Assembly (NCBI GenBank): GCA_000173575.1 | Contig: ABYL01000029.1 | Location: forward strand, 1-63,812 | Length of the DNA: 63,812 nucleotides | Source: Burkholderia sp. H160 | GTDB lineage: Bacteria > Pseudomonadota > Gammaproteobacteria > Burkholderiales > Burkholderiaceae | Direction: 5' to 3' | In this document: positions 46,891-55,414 of the stretch, piece after piece | Layout: each line of letters opens with the position of its first letter | Position numbering within the stretch: the stretch's first letter is position 1 | The notes under the pieces: model-generated | The model's database searches: none | Seen by the model: the letters and a program-made list of their open reading frames with translations, nothing else | Told to the model about the DNA's origin: nothing | Position numbers and translations under genes: made by a program

Positions 46891-49076
46891 ACGGCCCGCC
46901 GCCCTCCTCGTTCGCCGCGTTCGACGTGTCGAAGAGCGATCGCACCGATGCGCTGACCGTGGTCGGCCTGACGGTCACGTACCGGATCCGCGGACGCGAT
47001 CGCGAAGTGCTGCAGGACGTGTCGTTTCGGGTACGGCGTGGCGAGGCGTACGGGCTCGTTGGCGAATCGGGCTGCGGCAAGTCGACCGTCGCGATGGCAA
47101 CGCTGCGCTATCTGCCGCGCAACGGCAAGGTCAAGGCCGGCAAGATCGTGATCGCCGGCGAGGAGGTACAGAAGCTCGGCGCCGATGCGTTACGCAGCAT
47201 GCGTGCGACGACCGTCTCGATGGTCTATCAGGACCCGGGGCGCGCGCTGAATCCATCGCTGACGATCGCCCGTCAGGTTTCCGAAGCGTTCGAGGCGGCC
47301 GGCGTCGCGCCCGAAGAGGCACTGCAACGCACGCTCGAGATGCTCGAGCGCGTGCGCATCGCGGCGCCCGAGCGCGTGATGGACAGCTATCCTCATCAAT
47401 TGTCGGGCGGCATGCAGCAGCGCGTCGTGATTGCGATGGCGCTCGCCTCGAACCCCGTGCTGCTGATTCTCGACGAACCGACCACCGGCCTCGACGCGAC
47501 CGTCGAAGCGGAAGTGCTCGACCTCGTCGCGCAGTTGCGCGAGGAGCTCGGCACCGCGGTGCTGTTCATCAGCCACAACCTCGCGGTGATCGGACGCATG
47601 TGCGAACGCGTCGGCGTGCTGTACGCGGGCAAGCTGGTCGAGGAAGGCGCGACGCAGGACGTGTTCGCCCGGCCGCGTCATCCGTACACGGTCGGGCTGC
47701 TGCGCTGCCTGCCGACGGCCGAACGAAGCAGGGACAGCGAGCGGCTCGATACGATCGCGGGCGGCCTGCCGCTGCCGGGCTCGGTCACGCAGGGCTGCAT
47801 CTACGCGGAGCGCTGCCGTCTCGCCGACGAGCGCTGCCGCCGCGACGCGCCGCCGCCCTACCGGCTCGGCGCGGCGCATGGCGATCAGATGGCGCGCTGC
47901 CATTATCACGAGCGCGCGATCGAGCTGCCGCATGCGGCATCGAGCGTGGCGCCTGCGCTTTTCGGGTCATCCGGCGCGCCGCCGCGCGCGTCTTCGTCGC
48001 CAGTATTGCGGGCGCGCAACCTGTCGAAAACATTCCACGTAGCCGGCGCGCCGCTGCGCGCGGTCGACGACGTGTCGCTCGACCTCGCGAGCGGCGAGAC
48101 GCTCGGGCTCGTCGGCGAATCGGGCAGCGGCAAGACGACGCTCGCGCGGCTGATGCTCGGCCTTCTCGCACCCGATGCCGGCAGCGCGCTCGAACTCGAC
48201 GGCGCGCCGCTCGCCGCGCGCGTCACGCGACGCAGCGACGAGCAGTTGAAGTCGCTGCAGATCGTGTTCCAGAATCCGGACTCGGCGCTCAATCGCGCGC
48301 ATTCGGTCAAGCGGCTGATCGGCCGGGCGCTCGCGCGCTTCACCGCGCTGCGCGGGCCCGCGATCGATGAACGGCTCGGCACGCTGACGGCCGCCGTGCG
48401 GCTTCCCGAGCGATATCTCGACGCGCGCTCGCGCCAGCTATCGGGTGGGCTCAAGCAGCGCGTCGCGATTGCCCGGGCGTTCGCCGGCGAACCGCGCGTC
48501 GTCGTCTGCGACGAGCCGACTTCATCGCTCGACGTGTCGGTGCAGGCCGCGATCCTGAACCTGCTCGCCGATCTGCAGCGCGAGCGCGGCGTCAGCTACG
48601 TGTTCATCTCGCATGATCTGCACGTGGTGCGCTATGTGTCGGATCGCATCGCGGTGCTTTATCTCGGCCGACTGCTCGAAATCGGTCCGGCGGCGGCCGT
48701 GTTCGATGGGCCGCAACATCCCTATACCGAAGCGCTGCTGTCCGCCGTGCCGACGCTGCCGGGCGACGGCGCGTCCGGCGAGCCGCATCGGCGGGCGCGC
48801 ATCCGTCTCGCGGGCGAGCTGCCGGGACCGGGCGCGATGCCATCGGGCTGCGTGTTTCATACGCGCTGTCCGCGCAAGCTCGGCGCGATCTGCGAGCAGC
48901 AGGACCCGCCGTTTCTCGAAGCGGGCGGCGCGGCGGACCCGACTTCCGCACATCGGATTCGCTGCCACATTCCGGTCGCCACATTGCGCGCGCTGCAAAG
49001 CGAGCCGCGCGACGACAACGCGGCCCACCCGACGAACGGCGGCGACACCGACGACACGTCGCGCAACGCCGGTTAG
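46887..49076 (+). CDS. fused dual ABC ATPase (DppD-DppF type)
   Basis: This 729-residue protein has two complete nucleotide-binding domains. NBD1: GESGCGKSTVAM, LSGGMQQRVVIAMAL, LLILDEPTTGLDA. NBD2: GESGSGKTTLARL, LSGGLKQRVAIARAF, VVVCDEPTSSLD. Each ends with an oligopeptide C-terminal region containing Cys clusters (GCIYAERCRLADERC and SGCVFHTRCPRKLGAIC), the positions that bind an Fe-S cluster in some DppD-type ATPases. Fusion resembles YejF or GsiA. A Ser/Asp/Thr-rich tail follows. Last gene of the operon. Confidence 0.93.
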   Translation: MNGPPPSSFAAFDVSKSDRTDALTVVGLTVTYRIRGRDREVLQDVSFRVRRGEAYGLVGESGCGKSTVAMATLRYLPRNGKVKAGKIVIAGEEVQKLGADALRSMRATTVSMVYQDPGRALNPSLTIARQVSEAFEAAGVAPEEALQRTLEMLERVRIAAPERVMDSYPHQLSGGMQQRVVIAMALASNPVLLILDEPTTGLDATVEAEVLDLVAQLREELGTAVLFISHNLAVIGRMCERVGVLYAGKLVEEGATQDVFARPRHPYTVGLLRCLPTAERSRDSERLDTIAGGLPLPGSVTQGCIYAERCRLADERCRRDAPPPYRLGAAHGDQMARCHYHERAIELPHAASSVAPALFGSSGAPPRASSSPVLRARNLSKTFHVAGAPLRAVDDVSLDLASGETLGLVGESGSGKTTLARLMLGLLAPDAGSALELDGAPLAARVTRRSDEQLKSLQIVFQNPDSALNRAHSVKRLIGRALARFTALRGPAIDERLGTLTAAVRLPERYLDARSRQLSGGLKQRVAIARAFAGEPRVVVCDEPTSSLDVSVQAAILNLLADLQRERGVSYVFISHDLHVVRYVSDRIAVLYLGRLLEIGPAAAVFDGPQHPYTEALLSAVPTLPGDGASGEPHRRARIRLAGELPGPGAMPSGCVFHTRCPRKLGAICEQQDPPFLEAGGAADPTSAHRIRCHIPVATLRALQSEPRDDNAAHPTNGGDTDDTSRNAG

Positions 49077-49084
49077 CGTCGACT

Positions 49085-49102
49085 CGAAGCCGATCGGCTT
49101 CG
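49085..49102. repeat. 18-bp perfect palindrome after the ABC operon
   Basis: CGAAGCCGATCGGCTTCG, 8 bp beyond the ATPase stop, with no T-run. It may protect the mRNA 3' end. Confidence 0.7.
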
Positions 49103-49174
49103 CACGACACGGCATCGCGCTTTCCCCTTAACCGATCCCGCGCGGAAACACGCTTTTGCGTCCGCGCGTTTCAT

Positions 49175-49199
49175 CGCCGAAACGTTTTCCGGCGTTTTT
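49175..49199 (+). terminator. weak terminator-like hairpin
   Basis: CGCCG (49175-49179) pairs with CGGCG (49190-49194), then five Ts. The stem is only 5 bp, so it is weak; it is the best candidate for the end of the ABC operon. Confidence 0.45.
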
Positions 49200-49430
49200 C
49201 CGGCTCGCGCATCGTACAACCCGATACCGCCCGCGTCGCTTCAATGCTTCGCGACGCGTGGCATGGATATCGCTAAATAGAGGCCAGAGATTCGAGGCCA
49301 AACCGGGCGCGCAACGCCGCGCACATCCGCAAGACTAGCGCCCTCACGCGATGGCGCGACATCGCGCGATCAGCGCGGCGGCGACGCACGGACAGCTTCG
49401 ACAGAACGGACTCGGGGATGCGAAGGGTAG

Positions 49431-49528
49431 TGGCTTCAGTGGCGGGTTCGGCGGAGGCTTTGGCGGAGGCTTCGGCGGCGGTCACGGAGGCAAGGGTGGC
49501 GGCAGTGGCAACGGTGGCGGGACCGGGC
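49431..49528 (+). repeat. GGC-rich tandem tract encoding Gly/Phe repeats in one frame
   Basis: Imperfect repeats of GGCGGAGGCTT(T/C) give GFGGGFGGGFGGG followed by a Gly/Lys/Ser/Asn segment in the plus frame. It could be the surviving part of a Gly-rich protein gene, or a slippage-prone tract. Confidence 0.5.
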
Positions 49529-49793
49529 ACCAGGCGTCGCCCGATCCCCGGGTAGGGAGCTCCCGCGCCCTACCCGCCGGCGACAGGTCCCGGCATACTG
49601 TCCGCTATCCGCTGGCAACGGCGGTGACGTCCCGATCCCCCGGTCGGGCGTCGCCGCCCGAGGCCGGTCGGAGCGGCCCGCCCGCGTTCGGCGAGCGACG
49701 GGAACACAACCCCCATTGCATGGGAGCGTTATGGAACCAATCCGAAACGACCGCCTCATATCAGATTCATCGTTCGATATGAGGGCCCACAAC

Positions 49794-50255
49794 ATGCATC
49801 GAAACGTTCCCCCCGCCGCGACCCGCACGGCAGCCGCCGTGCTGGCGGCTGCCACCCTGGGCCTCGCATCGCTCGCCAATGCGCAGACGCCCGCGCAGCC
49901 GATGGCGCCAACTTTGTCGCAGGCGGCGCCACCGGTCGACCCGACCTTCTCCGCTTACTCACTCGTACAGAGCTGCAAACAGCGCCAGGACAACGTTGCG
50001 CAAGGGCAATGCGTCGGGGCGATCCGCGGCATCATCCACGGCTATCAGTACGGCGTGCTGTTCCTCGCCCAACGCGCCACATTCCCCGCCAACGAAACGC
50101 AACGCGTGTCACTGTGCCTGCGCGATGTGCCGGTGTCGTCGATCGTCGACGACTTCCTCGCCGACGCCGCCCAGGTCCCGGACGACGCGCTGCAGCACAC
50201 GCCCGCCGAAGTCGCCGTGCTCGGCTCCGTGCATCAGCATCATCCCTGCTCCTGA
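49794..50255 (+). CDS. exported Rap1a/Tai-like protein
   Basis: This 153-residue protein has a signal peptide (about residues 1-28, ending LASLANA-Q). The mature part matches the layout of the Rap1a/Tai immunity-protein family: a first Cys (VQSCKQRQ), CVGAIRGIIHGYQYG, an LCLRDVPVSSIVDDFL segment and a C-terminal Pro-Cys (HPCS). Known members neutralise T6SS amidase effectors in the periplasm, but many are orphans with no known role. No effector gene is adjacent. I use the ATG at 49794, with GAGGG eight bases upstream; ATGs at 49731 and 49779 are also in frame. Confidence 0.7.
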   Translation: MHRNVPPAATRTAAAVLAAATLGLASLANAQTPAQPMAPTLSQAAPPVDPTFSAYSLVQSCKQRQDNVAQGQCVGAIRGIIHGYQYGVLFLAQRATFPANETQRVSLCLRDVPVSSIVDDFLADAAQVPDDALQHTPAEVAVLGSVHQHHPCS

Positions 50256-50348
50256 GCGCATCGTCAGCGCGAGCGGCGTCATCGACGCCCGCAGCGCTCC
50301 GAGCCTCGCGCGCCGCTGCTCCGCAACGGGCGGCGGCCGCGTTGTGGC

Positions 50349-51194
50349 TTACAACATCTCCAGCGCACGCTTGCCGCGCGGCGGCTTGAAGTACGCGTCA
50401 AGCGCGGCGAGTTCGCCAGCGTCCAGCACCAGTTGCGACGCGCGATGGTTGTCCCGCACATGCTCGACGCGCGCCGCCTTCGGAATCGCGCACACGTTGG
50501 GCTTGCCCAGCACCCACGCGAGCGCCACCTGAAACACCGAGAGGCCGCGGGCGTCGGCGATGTCGTCGAGCGGCGAGCGTTTCGGCAGGCGCGCATGATC
50601 GACCGGGCTATATGCCATCGCCGGCATGCCGCGCCCGGCCAGCCACGGCAGCAGATCAAACTCCGGCCCGCGCCGGACGACGTTGTACAGAATCTGATTG
50701 GTCGCGCACGCGTCGCCGCCCGGTGTCGCGACGAGTTCTTCCATGTCGTCGGTATCGAAGTTGCTCACGCCCCAGTGACGGATCTTGCCCGCGCGCCGCA
50801 TCGCCTCGAAGCCGTCGACGGTTTCCGCGAGCGGCACCGAGCCGCGCCAGTGGAGCAGATACAGATCGAGCCGGTCCGTTTTCAGGCGCTTCAGGCTCTG
50901 CTCGCAAGCGGCGATCACGCCGCGCCGGCTCGCGTTGTGCGGATAGACCTTGCTGACCAGAAAGACCTTGTCGCGCAAACCGGCGAGCGCTTCGCCGAGC
51001 AGCGACTCGGTCGCGCCGTCGCCGTACATTTCGGCGGTGTCGATCAGCGTCATGCCGAGTTCGATGCCGCAGCGCAGCGCATCAATTTCCGGCGCGCGCC
51101 GTGTCCGCTGTTCGCCCATCTCCCACGTGCCCTGCCCCAGAGCCGGAATGCGCTCGCCATCAGGCAGGCTTACGCTTGCGATTTCGCTCGTCAT
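50349..51194 (-). CDS. aldo/keto reductase
   Basis: This 281-residue NADPH-dependent (alpha/beta)8 reductase has the catalytic tetrad visible: Asp and Tyr in LIDTAEMYGDG, Lys in FLVSKVYPHNA and His in LYLLHWRGS. IPKAARVEHVRDN is the cofactor-phosphate motif. It probably reduces aldehydes or ketones; substrate unknown. It lies convergent with the Rap1a-like gene and divergent from the GntR gene, which could be its regulator. Confidence 0.9.
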   Translation of the reverse strand: MTSEIASVSLPDGERIPALGQGTWEMGEQRTRRAPEIDALRCGIELGMTLIDTAEMYGDGATESLLGEALAGLRDKVFLVSKVYPHNASRRGVIAACEQSLKRLKTDRLDLYLLHWRGSVPLAETVDGFEAMRRAGKIRHWGVSNFDTDDMEELVATPGGDACATNQILYNVVRRGPEFDLLPWLAGRGMPAMAYSPVDHARLPKRSPLDDIADARGLSVFQVALAWVLGKPNVCAIPKAARVEHVRDNHRASQLVLDAGELAALDAYFKPPRGKRALEML

Positions 51195-51388
51195 GCTGAC
51201 TCCTCAAAAGTCGCTCTGTCCCAATGCGATCCGATTGCACATCGCCTTATCGGTCAACGCATGTGACGAAAAAGTAGTAACGAGTTTAGCGGCTTGGCGA
51301 CCTCGCGGCGGCGCGCCAGGCAAAAGCCCGCTATAACGGGACGCGCCGATGTTCTAAAATTGCCGCTTGCCCATCTTGCGTGAGCCCC

Positions 51389-52135
51389 ATGACCTCTGCC
51401 TCGGAAGACCGCTGGCGTGACCTGCGCCCGGACCCGGAAAACGACACACCGCTCTATCTGCAACTCGCCCGCAAGCTCGGCAGCGCGATCCACGAAAACC
51501 GCTGGAATGCCGGCGAGGCGCTGCCTTCGGAGCGTGTGCTGTCGGAGGCGCTCGGTGTGTCGCGCATCACGTCGCGCAAGGCGATCGCGCTGCTCGTCGA
51601 GCAGGGTTTGATCCGCCGCACCCAGGGCGCGGGCAGCTTCATCACGCCGCGCTATGAAGATCCGTTGTCGCGTCTGTCGAGCTTCAGCGAAATGCTGCGG
51701 CGGCGCGGCTTCACGCCGAGTTCGAAGTGGCTGTCGCGCGAAATCTCGCCGGCCAATCGCGACGAGGTAATCCAGCTGGGTCTGTCGCCGGCCGCGGCGG
51801 TCACGCGGTTGCGGCGGCTGCGGCTTGCCGATGGCATCGTGATGGCGGTCGAGAACTCGACGTTTCCAGCCGCGGTCATTCCCGATCCGCAGGCAATCGG
51901 CGATTCGCTGTACACCTTTCTGGAGAATCGCGGACTGACGATCGTGCGCGCGTTGCAGCACTTTCGCGCGGTGAACGCGAGCGACGAGATCGCGCAGCAG
52001 ATGAGCATCGCGCCGAACGAGGCGTTGCTGTTGATCACACGCATTGGTTATACGGCGGATCAGCGTGCGATCGAGCTAACCGACACGTATTGCCGTAACG
52101 ATTACTACGATTTCGTCGCGGAGCTGAGGAAGTAG
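51389..52135 (+). CDS. GntR family regulator with UTRA domain (HutC/NagR-like)
   Basis: This 248-residue regulator has an N-terminal winged helix (GEALPSERVLSEALGVSRIT, about residues 39-58) and a C-terminal UTRA ligand-binding fold (AVENSTFPAAVIPD, ELTDTYCRNDYYDFVAELRK). HutC-subfamily proteins respond to sugars or amino acids; NagR-like glucosamine-6-phosphate sensing is a known option, but no amino-sugar gene is here. The ATG at 51389 is preferred over the GTG at 51380. Convergent with the CoA-transferase gene (11 bp gap). Confidence 0.88.
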   Translation: MTSASEDRWRDLRPDPENDTPLYLQLARKLGSAIHENRWNAGEALPSERVLSEALGVSRITSRKAIALLVEQGLIRRTQGAGSFITPRYEDPLSRLSSFSEMLRRRGFTPSSKWLSREISPANRDEVIQLGLSPAAAVTRLRRLRLADGIVMAVENSTFPAAVIPDPQAIGDSLYTFLENRGLTIVRALQHFRAVNASDEIAQQMSIAPNEALLLITRIGYTADQRAIELTDTYCRNDYYDFVAELRK

Positions 52136-52146
52136 GCCCCGACGCC

Positions 52147-53550
52147 TCACGCCCATCGGGCTTCGTGCGCGCCGATGCGCGCCGGCGGCAGCGCATAAAA
52201 CGCGGGCGTCTCCGCCAGTTCCTCCGCAGGCTGAACGCCGAGCACGCGCCCAAATTCGGATTGCACGCTCGCGACGCAGTCGCGCACATCGTCGAGCGAC
52301 AGCTCGGGTGCCTGCTGCCCATCGGCTAGCAGCCCGAACGACTGCAGCCACCGCCCGGTCTGCGCGAGCGACACCTTCACATGCCAGCTGCCGCCCTCGC
52401 GAGCCCGCCGCGCGAGCGCGACCATCGCACCGAACGCGGCCAGATAACCGGTCGCGTGATCGAGCGCCTGACATGGCAGATGCCGCGGCTCGGCTGAACC
52501 CGCCGCCGCGCGCTCGGTCCACGCGATGCCGCTCGCCGACTGCACCAGACTATCGAAGCCGCGTCGCTGCGCCCACGGCCCCGTATGCCCGTACGCGCAC
52601 ACCGAGACATAGACGATGCCAGGCCGCAGCCGCGCGAGTTCATCCGGCCCGAAGCCGCGCGCCGCGAGCGCGCCCGGACGATAGGCCTGCAGGAACACCT
52701 CGGCATCACGCGCGAGTCCGCGCAACGTGTCGCAGCCGGCCGTGTCGCGCAGATCGACGAGCGCCGAACGCTTGCCGCGACCGTTGTCGATTACGAGCGG
52801 CGCAATGTTCGGCAGATGCGGCCCGTTGACGACCAGCACGTCGGCGCCATGATGCGCGAGCGCGCGGCCGGCCACCGGTCCCGCGATGATCCGCGACAGA
52901 TCCAGCACCCGCACGCCCGAGAGCGGGCGGTCGATGCCTGCGTCGGCGTCGACGTGTTGCGGCGGCTCGGCCGGCGCATCACCAATGCGTTCGATCTCGA
53001 ACAGCGGCAAGCGCGCGATCTCTTTGGCCTGATCGAGCGCGGCCCATTCGTCTGGCGAACGAATCAACGCGGCGCACAGGCCCGCGTCGGCGAGCGTGCG
53101 ATCGAGCGTCGCGCCCTCCCAGCCGCGAATCGCAGCCGCCACCGACGCGCGCCCGTGATCGCAGCCCAGCACCTCGAGGACGCCCCGTAGGTGATGCGCG
53201 AAATTCGTATGCAGCTGGATCCAGCGGCCGTCGCCCGTTTCATAGAAGCCGGTGACCGGATCACGCAGCGCGGGCGGTGGCCCGTCGTCGATCCGCAGAT
53301 AGCGTTCGCTGCGAAACGCCGCCAGCGCGCGACGCATCTGCACCGACACGTGCTGCCTGCGGCCGCTGCGCAAGCGCCAGTATTCGGTGGCGGCGAGGCC
53401 CGTCGCGGCGATGGTCGCCAACGCGAGGGTGCCGACCCGATAGACCGACGGCAAGCCGGGGTCCGCGCCGGTGAGCGACACCGTGTGCAGCGCGACCGGA
53501 TCGCAGCCGGCGAGGGTCCAGATATGCTTGAGGGCGAGTTCGGGCGTCAT
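52147..53550 (-). CDS. family III CoA-transferase with rearranged domain order
   Basis: This 467-residue protein of the CaiB/BaiF family shows canonical N-lobe motifs late in the chain: VRVLDLSRIIAGPVAGRALA (about 212-231), NGRGKRSALVDLRD, AYRPGALAARGFG, VSVCAYGHTGPWAQRRGFDS and the probable nucleophile Asp in QALDHATGYLAAFG (about 364). The first 200 residues look instead like the C-lobe (YETGDGRWIQLHTNFAHHLR, SPDEWAALDQAKEIA). The chain thus appears permuted or built from a partial duplication. It would move CoA between carboxylic acids. It is divergent from the HTH-citrate synthase gene. Confidence 0.82.
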   Translation of the reverse strand: MTPELALKHIWTLAGCDPVALHTVSLTGADPGLPSVYRVGTLALATIAATGLAATEYWRLRSGRRQHVSVQMRRALAAFRSERYLRIDDGPPPALRDPVTGFYETGDGRWIQLHTNFAHHLRGVLEVLGCDHGRASVAAAIRGWEGATLDRTLADAGLCAALIRSPDEWAALDQAKEIARLPLFEIERIGDAPAEPPQHVDADAGIDRPLSGVRVLDLSRIIAGPVAGRALAHHGADVLVVNGPHLPNIAPLVIDNGRGKRSALVDLRDTAGCDTLRGLARDAEVFLQAYRPGALAARGFGPDELARLRPGIVYVSVCAYGHTGPWAQRRGFDSLVQSASGIAWTERAAAGSAEPRHLPCQALDHATGYLAAFGAMVALARRAREGGSWHVKVSLAQTGRWLQSFGLLADGQQAPELSLDDVRDCVASVQSEFGRVLGVQPAEELAETPAFYALPPARIGAHEARWA

Positions 53551-53618
53551 GGCATCGGGCGCGCGGGTCGCGCGGACAGGAAGCAGGTAAATCCAGTCTA
53601 AATTTCCGACTTGCCGCG

Positions 53619-53654
53619 ATCAATCTTGATTATGATAATCAACATATATTGATT
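53619..53654. promoter_or_regulatory. cluster of TTGAT/ATCAA half-sites, likely operator
   Basis: Three overlapping dyads: ATCAA-tc-TTGAT (53619-53630), TTGATTATGATAATCAA (53626-53642) and AATCAA-catata-TTGATT (53637-53654). The segment is AT-rich and lies midway between the divergent CoA-transferase and citrate-synthase-like genes. Confidence 0.6.
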
Positions 53655-53676
53655 TCTTCGGTTTCCCCGCGTTTTC

Positions 53677-54918
53677 ATGTCAACCCCAATCTACCTGACC
53701 GCCGCCGAAGCGGCCGCGACGCTAGGCGTCAGCTTGCCTACGCTGTATGCGTACGTGAGCCGCGGCATGCTCGGCTCGTCGCCCGATGCGCAAGGCAGAC
53801 ACCGGCTCTACGATGCCGCCGAGGTGCGCCGCCTCGCGCGTCGCAAAGCGGACGGCAAGCGCGCGGGCAAGGTCGCGCAGAAGGTGCTCGACTGGGGTGT
53901 GCCGGTACTCGAATCGTCGATCACGCTGATCGCCAATGGTCGCCTGCTGTATCGCGGGCACGATGCGATCGAGCTCGCGCGCACTGCATCGCTCGAAGAG
54001 GTCGCGGCGCTGCTGTGGCAATGCAGTGCGCGGCGCCTCGCTGATGCGCCCGCCGTGCCGCTTCCCCCCGCGCAGTGGGCCGCGTGGCTGAAGCTGTGGA
54101 GTGACAGCACGCCACTCGATCGCGCGCTCGTACTGCTGCCGGCCGCCGCCGCGCAGATGCCGCGCGTGTGGGCGCTCGGCAGCGACGCGCAACTCGACAC
54201 CGCCTGCGCCGTCATGCGGCTGCTGGCCGCCGCCATGCTGCCGGCGGCGGCGTCGAACGAACCAGTGCATCGGCAGATCGCGACAGCCTGGCGGGTACGC
54301 AGCCGGGCGCAAAGCGGACTCTTGCGCGCGGCACTGGTCGCATGCGCGGATCACGAGCTGAACGCGTCGACATTCACGGTCCGCTGCATCACGTCGACGG
54401 GCACGCACCTGTTCGGCGCGGTCGCAGGCGGGCTCGCGGCGCTCTCCGGGCCGCGTCACGGCGGCGAAACCGTGCGCATCGCGGCGCTGCTCGACGAGGC
54501 GTCGCGCGCGCCGGATCTGGACCGCTATCTGGCCAACCGTCTCGCGCGCCACGAGCACGGCACGCACGGACCGGTGCTATCGGGCTTCGGTCATCCGCTT
54601 TATCCGGACGGCGACCCGCGCGCGCGGCTGTTGCTGACGATGCTCGCCGACTGCGCACCGGCCCGCTCACCGCTCAATGAGGTGCTGAAGCTCGCGCGAG
54701 CGGTGCGCGACACGACGGGCGCGGAGCCGACGGTGGATTTCGCGCTCGCGGCGATCGAGCGCGTGCTCGGCTTGCCGGCCGGGGCCGGATTCACGCTGTT
54801 CGCGCTCGGGCGGGTGGTCGGCTGGATCGCACATGCGATGGAGCAGACGCGCGACGGCCGGTTGATCCGGCCGCGAGCGCGGTATGTCGGAGAGTACGAG
54901 GCGGAAGGGGCTGCTTAG
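53677..54918 (+). CDS. citrate synthase family protein with N-terminal DNA-binding domain
   Basis: This 413-residue fusion has a MerR/excisionase-type helix-turn-helix at residues 1-60 (YLTAAEAAATLGVSLPTLYA, GRHRLYDAAEVRRLARRK), then a complete citrate synthase fold. Catalytic residues are present: His261 in SGPRHGGETV, His306 in GFGHPLYPDGDPRA and Asp354 in EPTVDFAL; GWIAHAMEQ and IRPRARYVG close the site. It may be a (methyl)citrate synthase, a metabolite-sensing regulator, or both. The divergent CoA-transferase and palindromes upstream favour regulation, by inference. Confidence 0.87.
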   Translation: MSTPIYLTAAEAAATLGVSLPTLYAYVSRGMLGSSPDAQGRHRLYDAAEVRRLARRKADGKRAGKVAQKVLDWGVPVLESSITLIANGRLLYRGHDAIELARTASLEEVAALLWQCSARRLADAPAVPLPPAQWAAWLKLWSDSTPLDRALVLLPAAAAQMPRVWALGSDAQLDTACAVMRLLAAAMLPAAASNEPVHRQIATAWRVRSRAQSGLLRAALVACADHELNASTFTVRCITSTGTHLFGAVAGGLAALSGPRHGGETVRIAALLDEASRAPDLDRYLANRLARHEHGTHGPVLSGFGHPLYPDGDPRARLLLTMLADCAPARSPLNEVLKLARAVRDTTGAEPTVDFALAAIERVLGLPAGAGFTLFALGRVVGWIAHAMEQTRDGRLIRPRARYVGEYEAEGAA

Positions 54919-54964
54919 GGGCTGCTTGGAGGTCGCATAGCGGCGGCGCGCCGTTCGCCCTGCT

Positions 54965-55270
54965 TCAGAACGCGCCGGCCCGGCGGGTCAGCCAACCCGG
55001 AATCGGCCAGCCGAATGGCTGCTTCGGCAACTTGCGGTCCGAACCGCCCGCGAGAGCAAAACGGGCTCCCTCCTCCCCAGCGCTGATCCATGCCACCGAT
55101 CCGCGCGCCAACTCGATCGACTCCCCTGCCGCCAGCCAGTGATCCTCATGCTCGCCCTCGACGGTCAGCCAGACGTTGCCGCTGATCACCTTGAAAATCG
55201 ACGGACGTGCGACCCGCCAGGACGTCGCGGGCTCGCCATGTTCCAGCTCGAAAACTCGGACTTCTCGCAT
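54965..55270 (-). CDS. DUF2917 domain protein
   Basis: This 101-residue protein shows the pattern ISGNVWLTVEGEHEDHWLAA (a small cupin-like beta fold) that defines DUF2917. No signal peptide. Function unknown; such genes often sit beside transporters or regulators in Burkholderiaceae. It is divergent from the MocR regulator at 55415 with an operator-like dyad between them, so it may be its target. Confidence 0.75.
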   Translation of the reverse strand: MREVRVFELEHGEPATSWRVARPSIFKVISGNVWLTVEGEHEDHWLAAGESIELARGSVAWISAGEEGARFALAGGSDRKLPKQPFGWPIPGWLTRRAGAF

Positions 55271-55359
55271 CGCCGTTCTCCTTGAAGAACTTTCTGTTGT
55301 ATCGATTATTGACGTGCGATCATCGGAGACCCATGCACAGTTCCAAACACTTTCATCAG

Positions 55360-55387
55360 AACTGTTCAGTTAAAAAACCGAACAGTT
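55360..55387. promoter_or_regulatory. candidate MocR operator dyad
   Basis: AACTGTTC (55360-55367) and GAACAGTT (55380-55387) form an inverted repeat with a 12-bp spacer. The left half is itself nearly symmetric (GAACTGTTC). It sits 28 bp before the MocR start in the divergent promoter region. Confidence 0.6.
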
Positions 55388-55414
55388 GGTGTGACTGCGA
55401 AGGAAGGCAAGCGT

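Larger units (their letters stand above)
49103..49793. other. 690-bp stretch of unclear content with glycine-codon tract
   Basis: I find no gene I would defend. An open frame at 49351-49782 encodes a Gly/Phe-rich run, but has no ribosome site, no signal peptide and an unlikely N-terminus; no frame here looks like a known family. The rest is GC-rich without further recognised signals. Confidence 0.4.

Noticed and set aside
49351-49782. A 143-residue Gly-rich frame as a real gene
   Set aside because: No signal peptide or Shine-Dalgarno, and the second half is Arg/Pro/Ser-rich shadow-like sequence. Only the repeat tract is reported.
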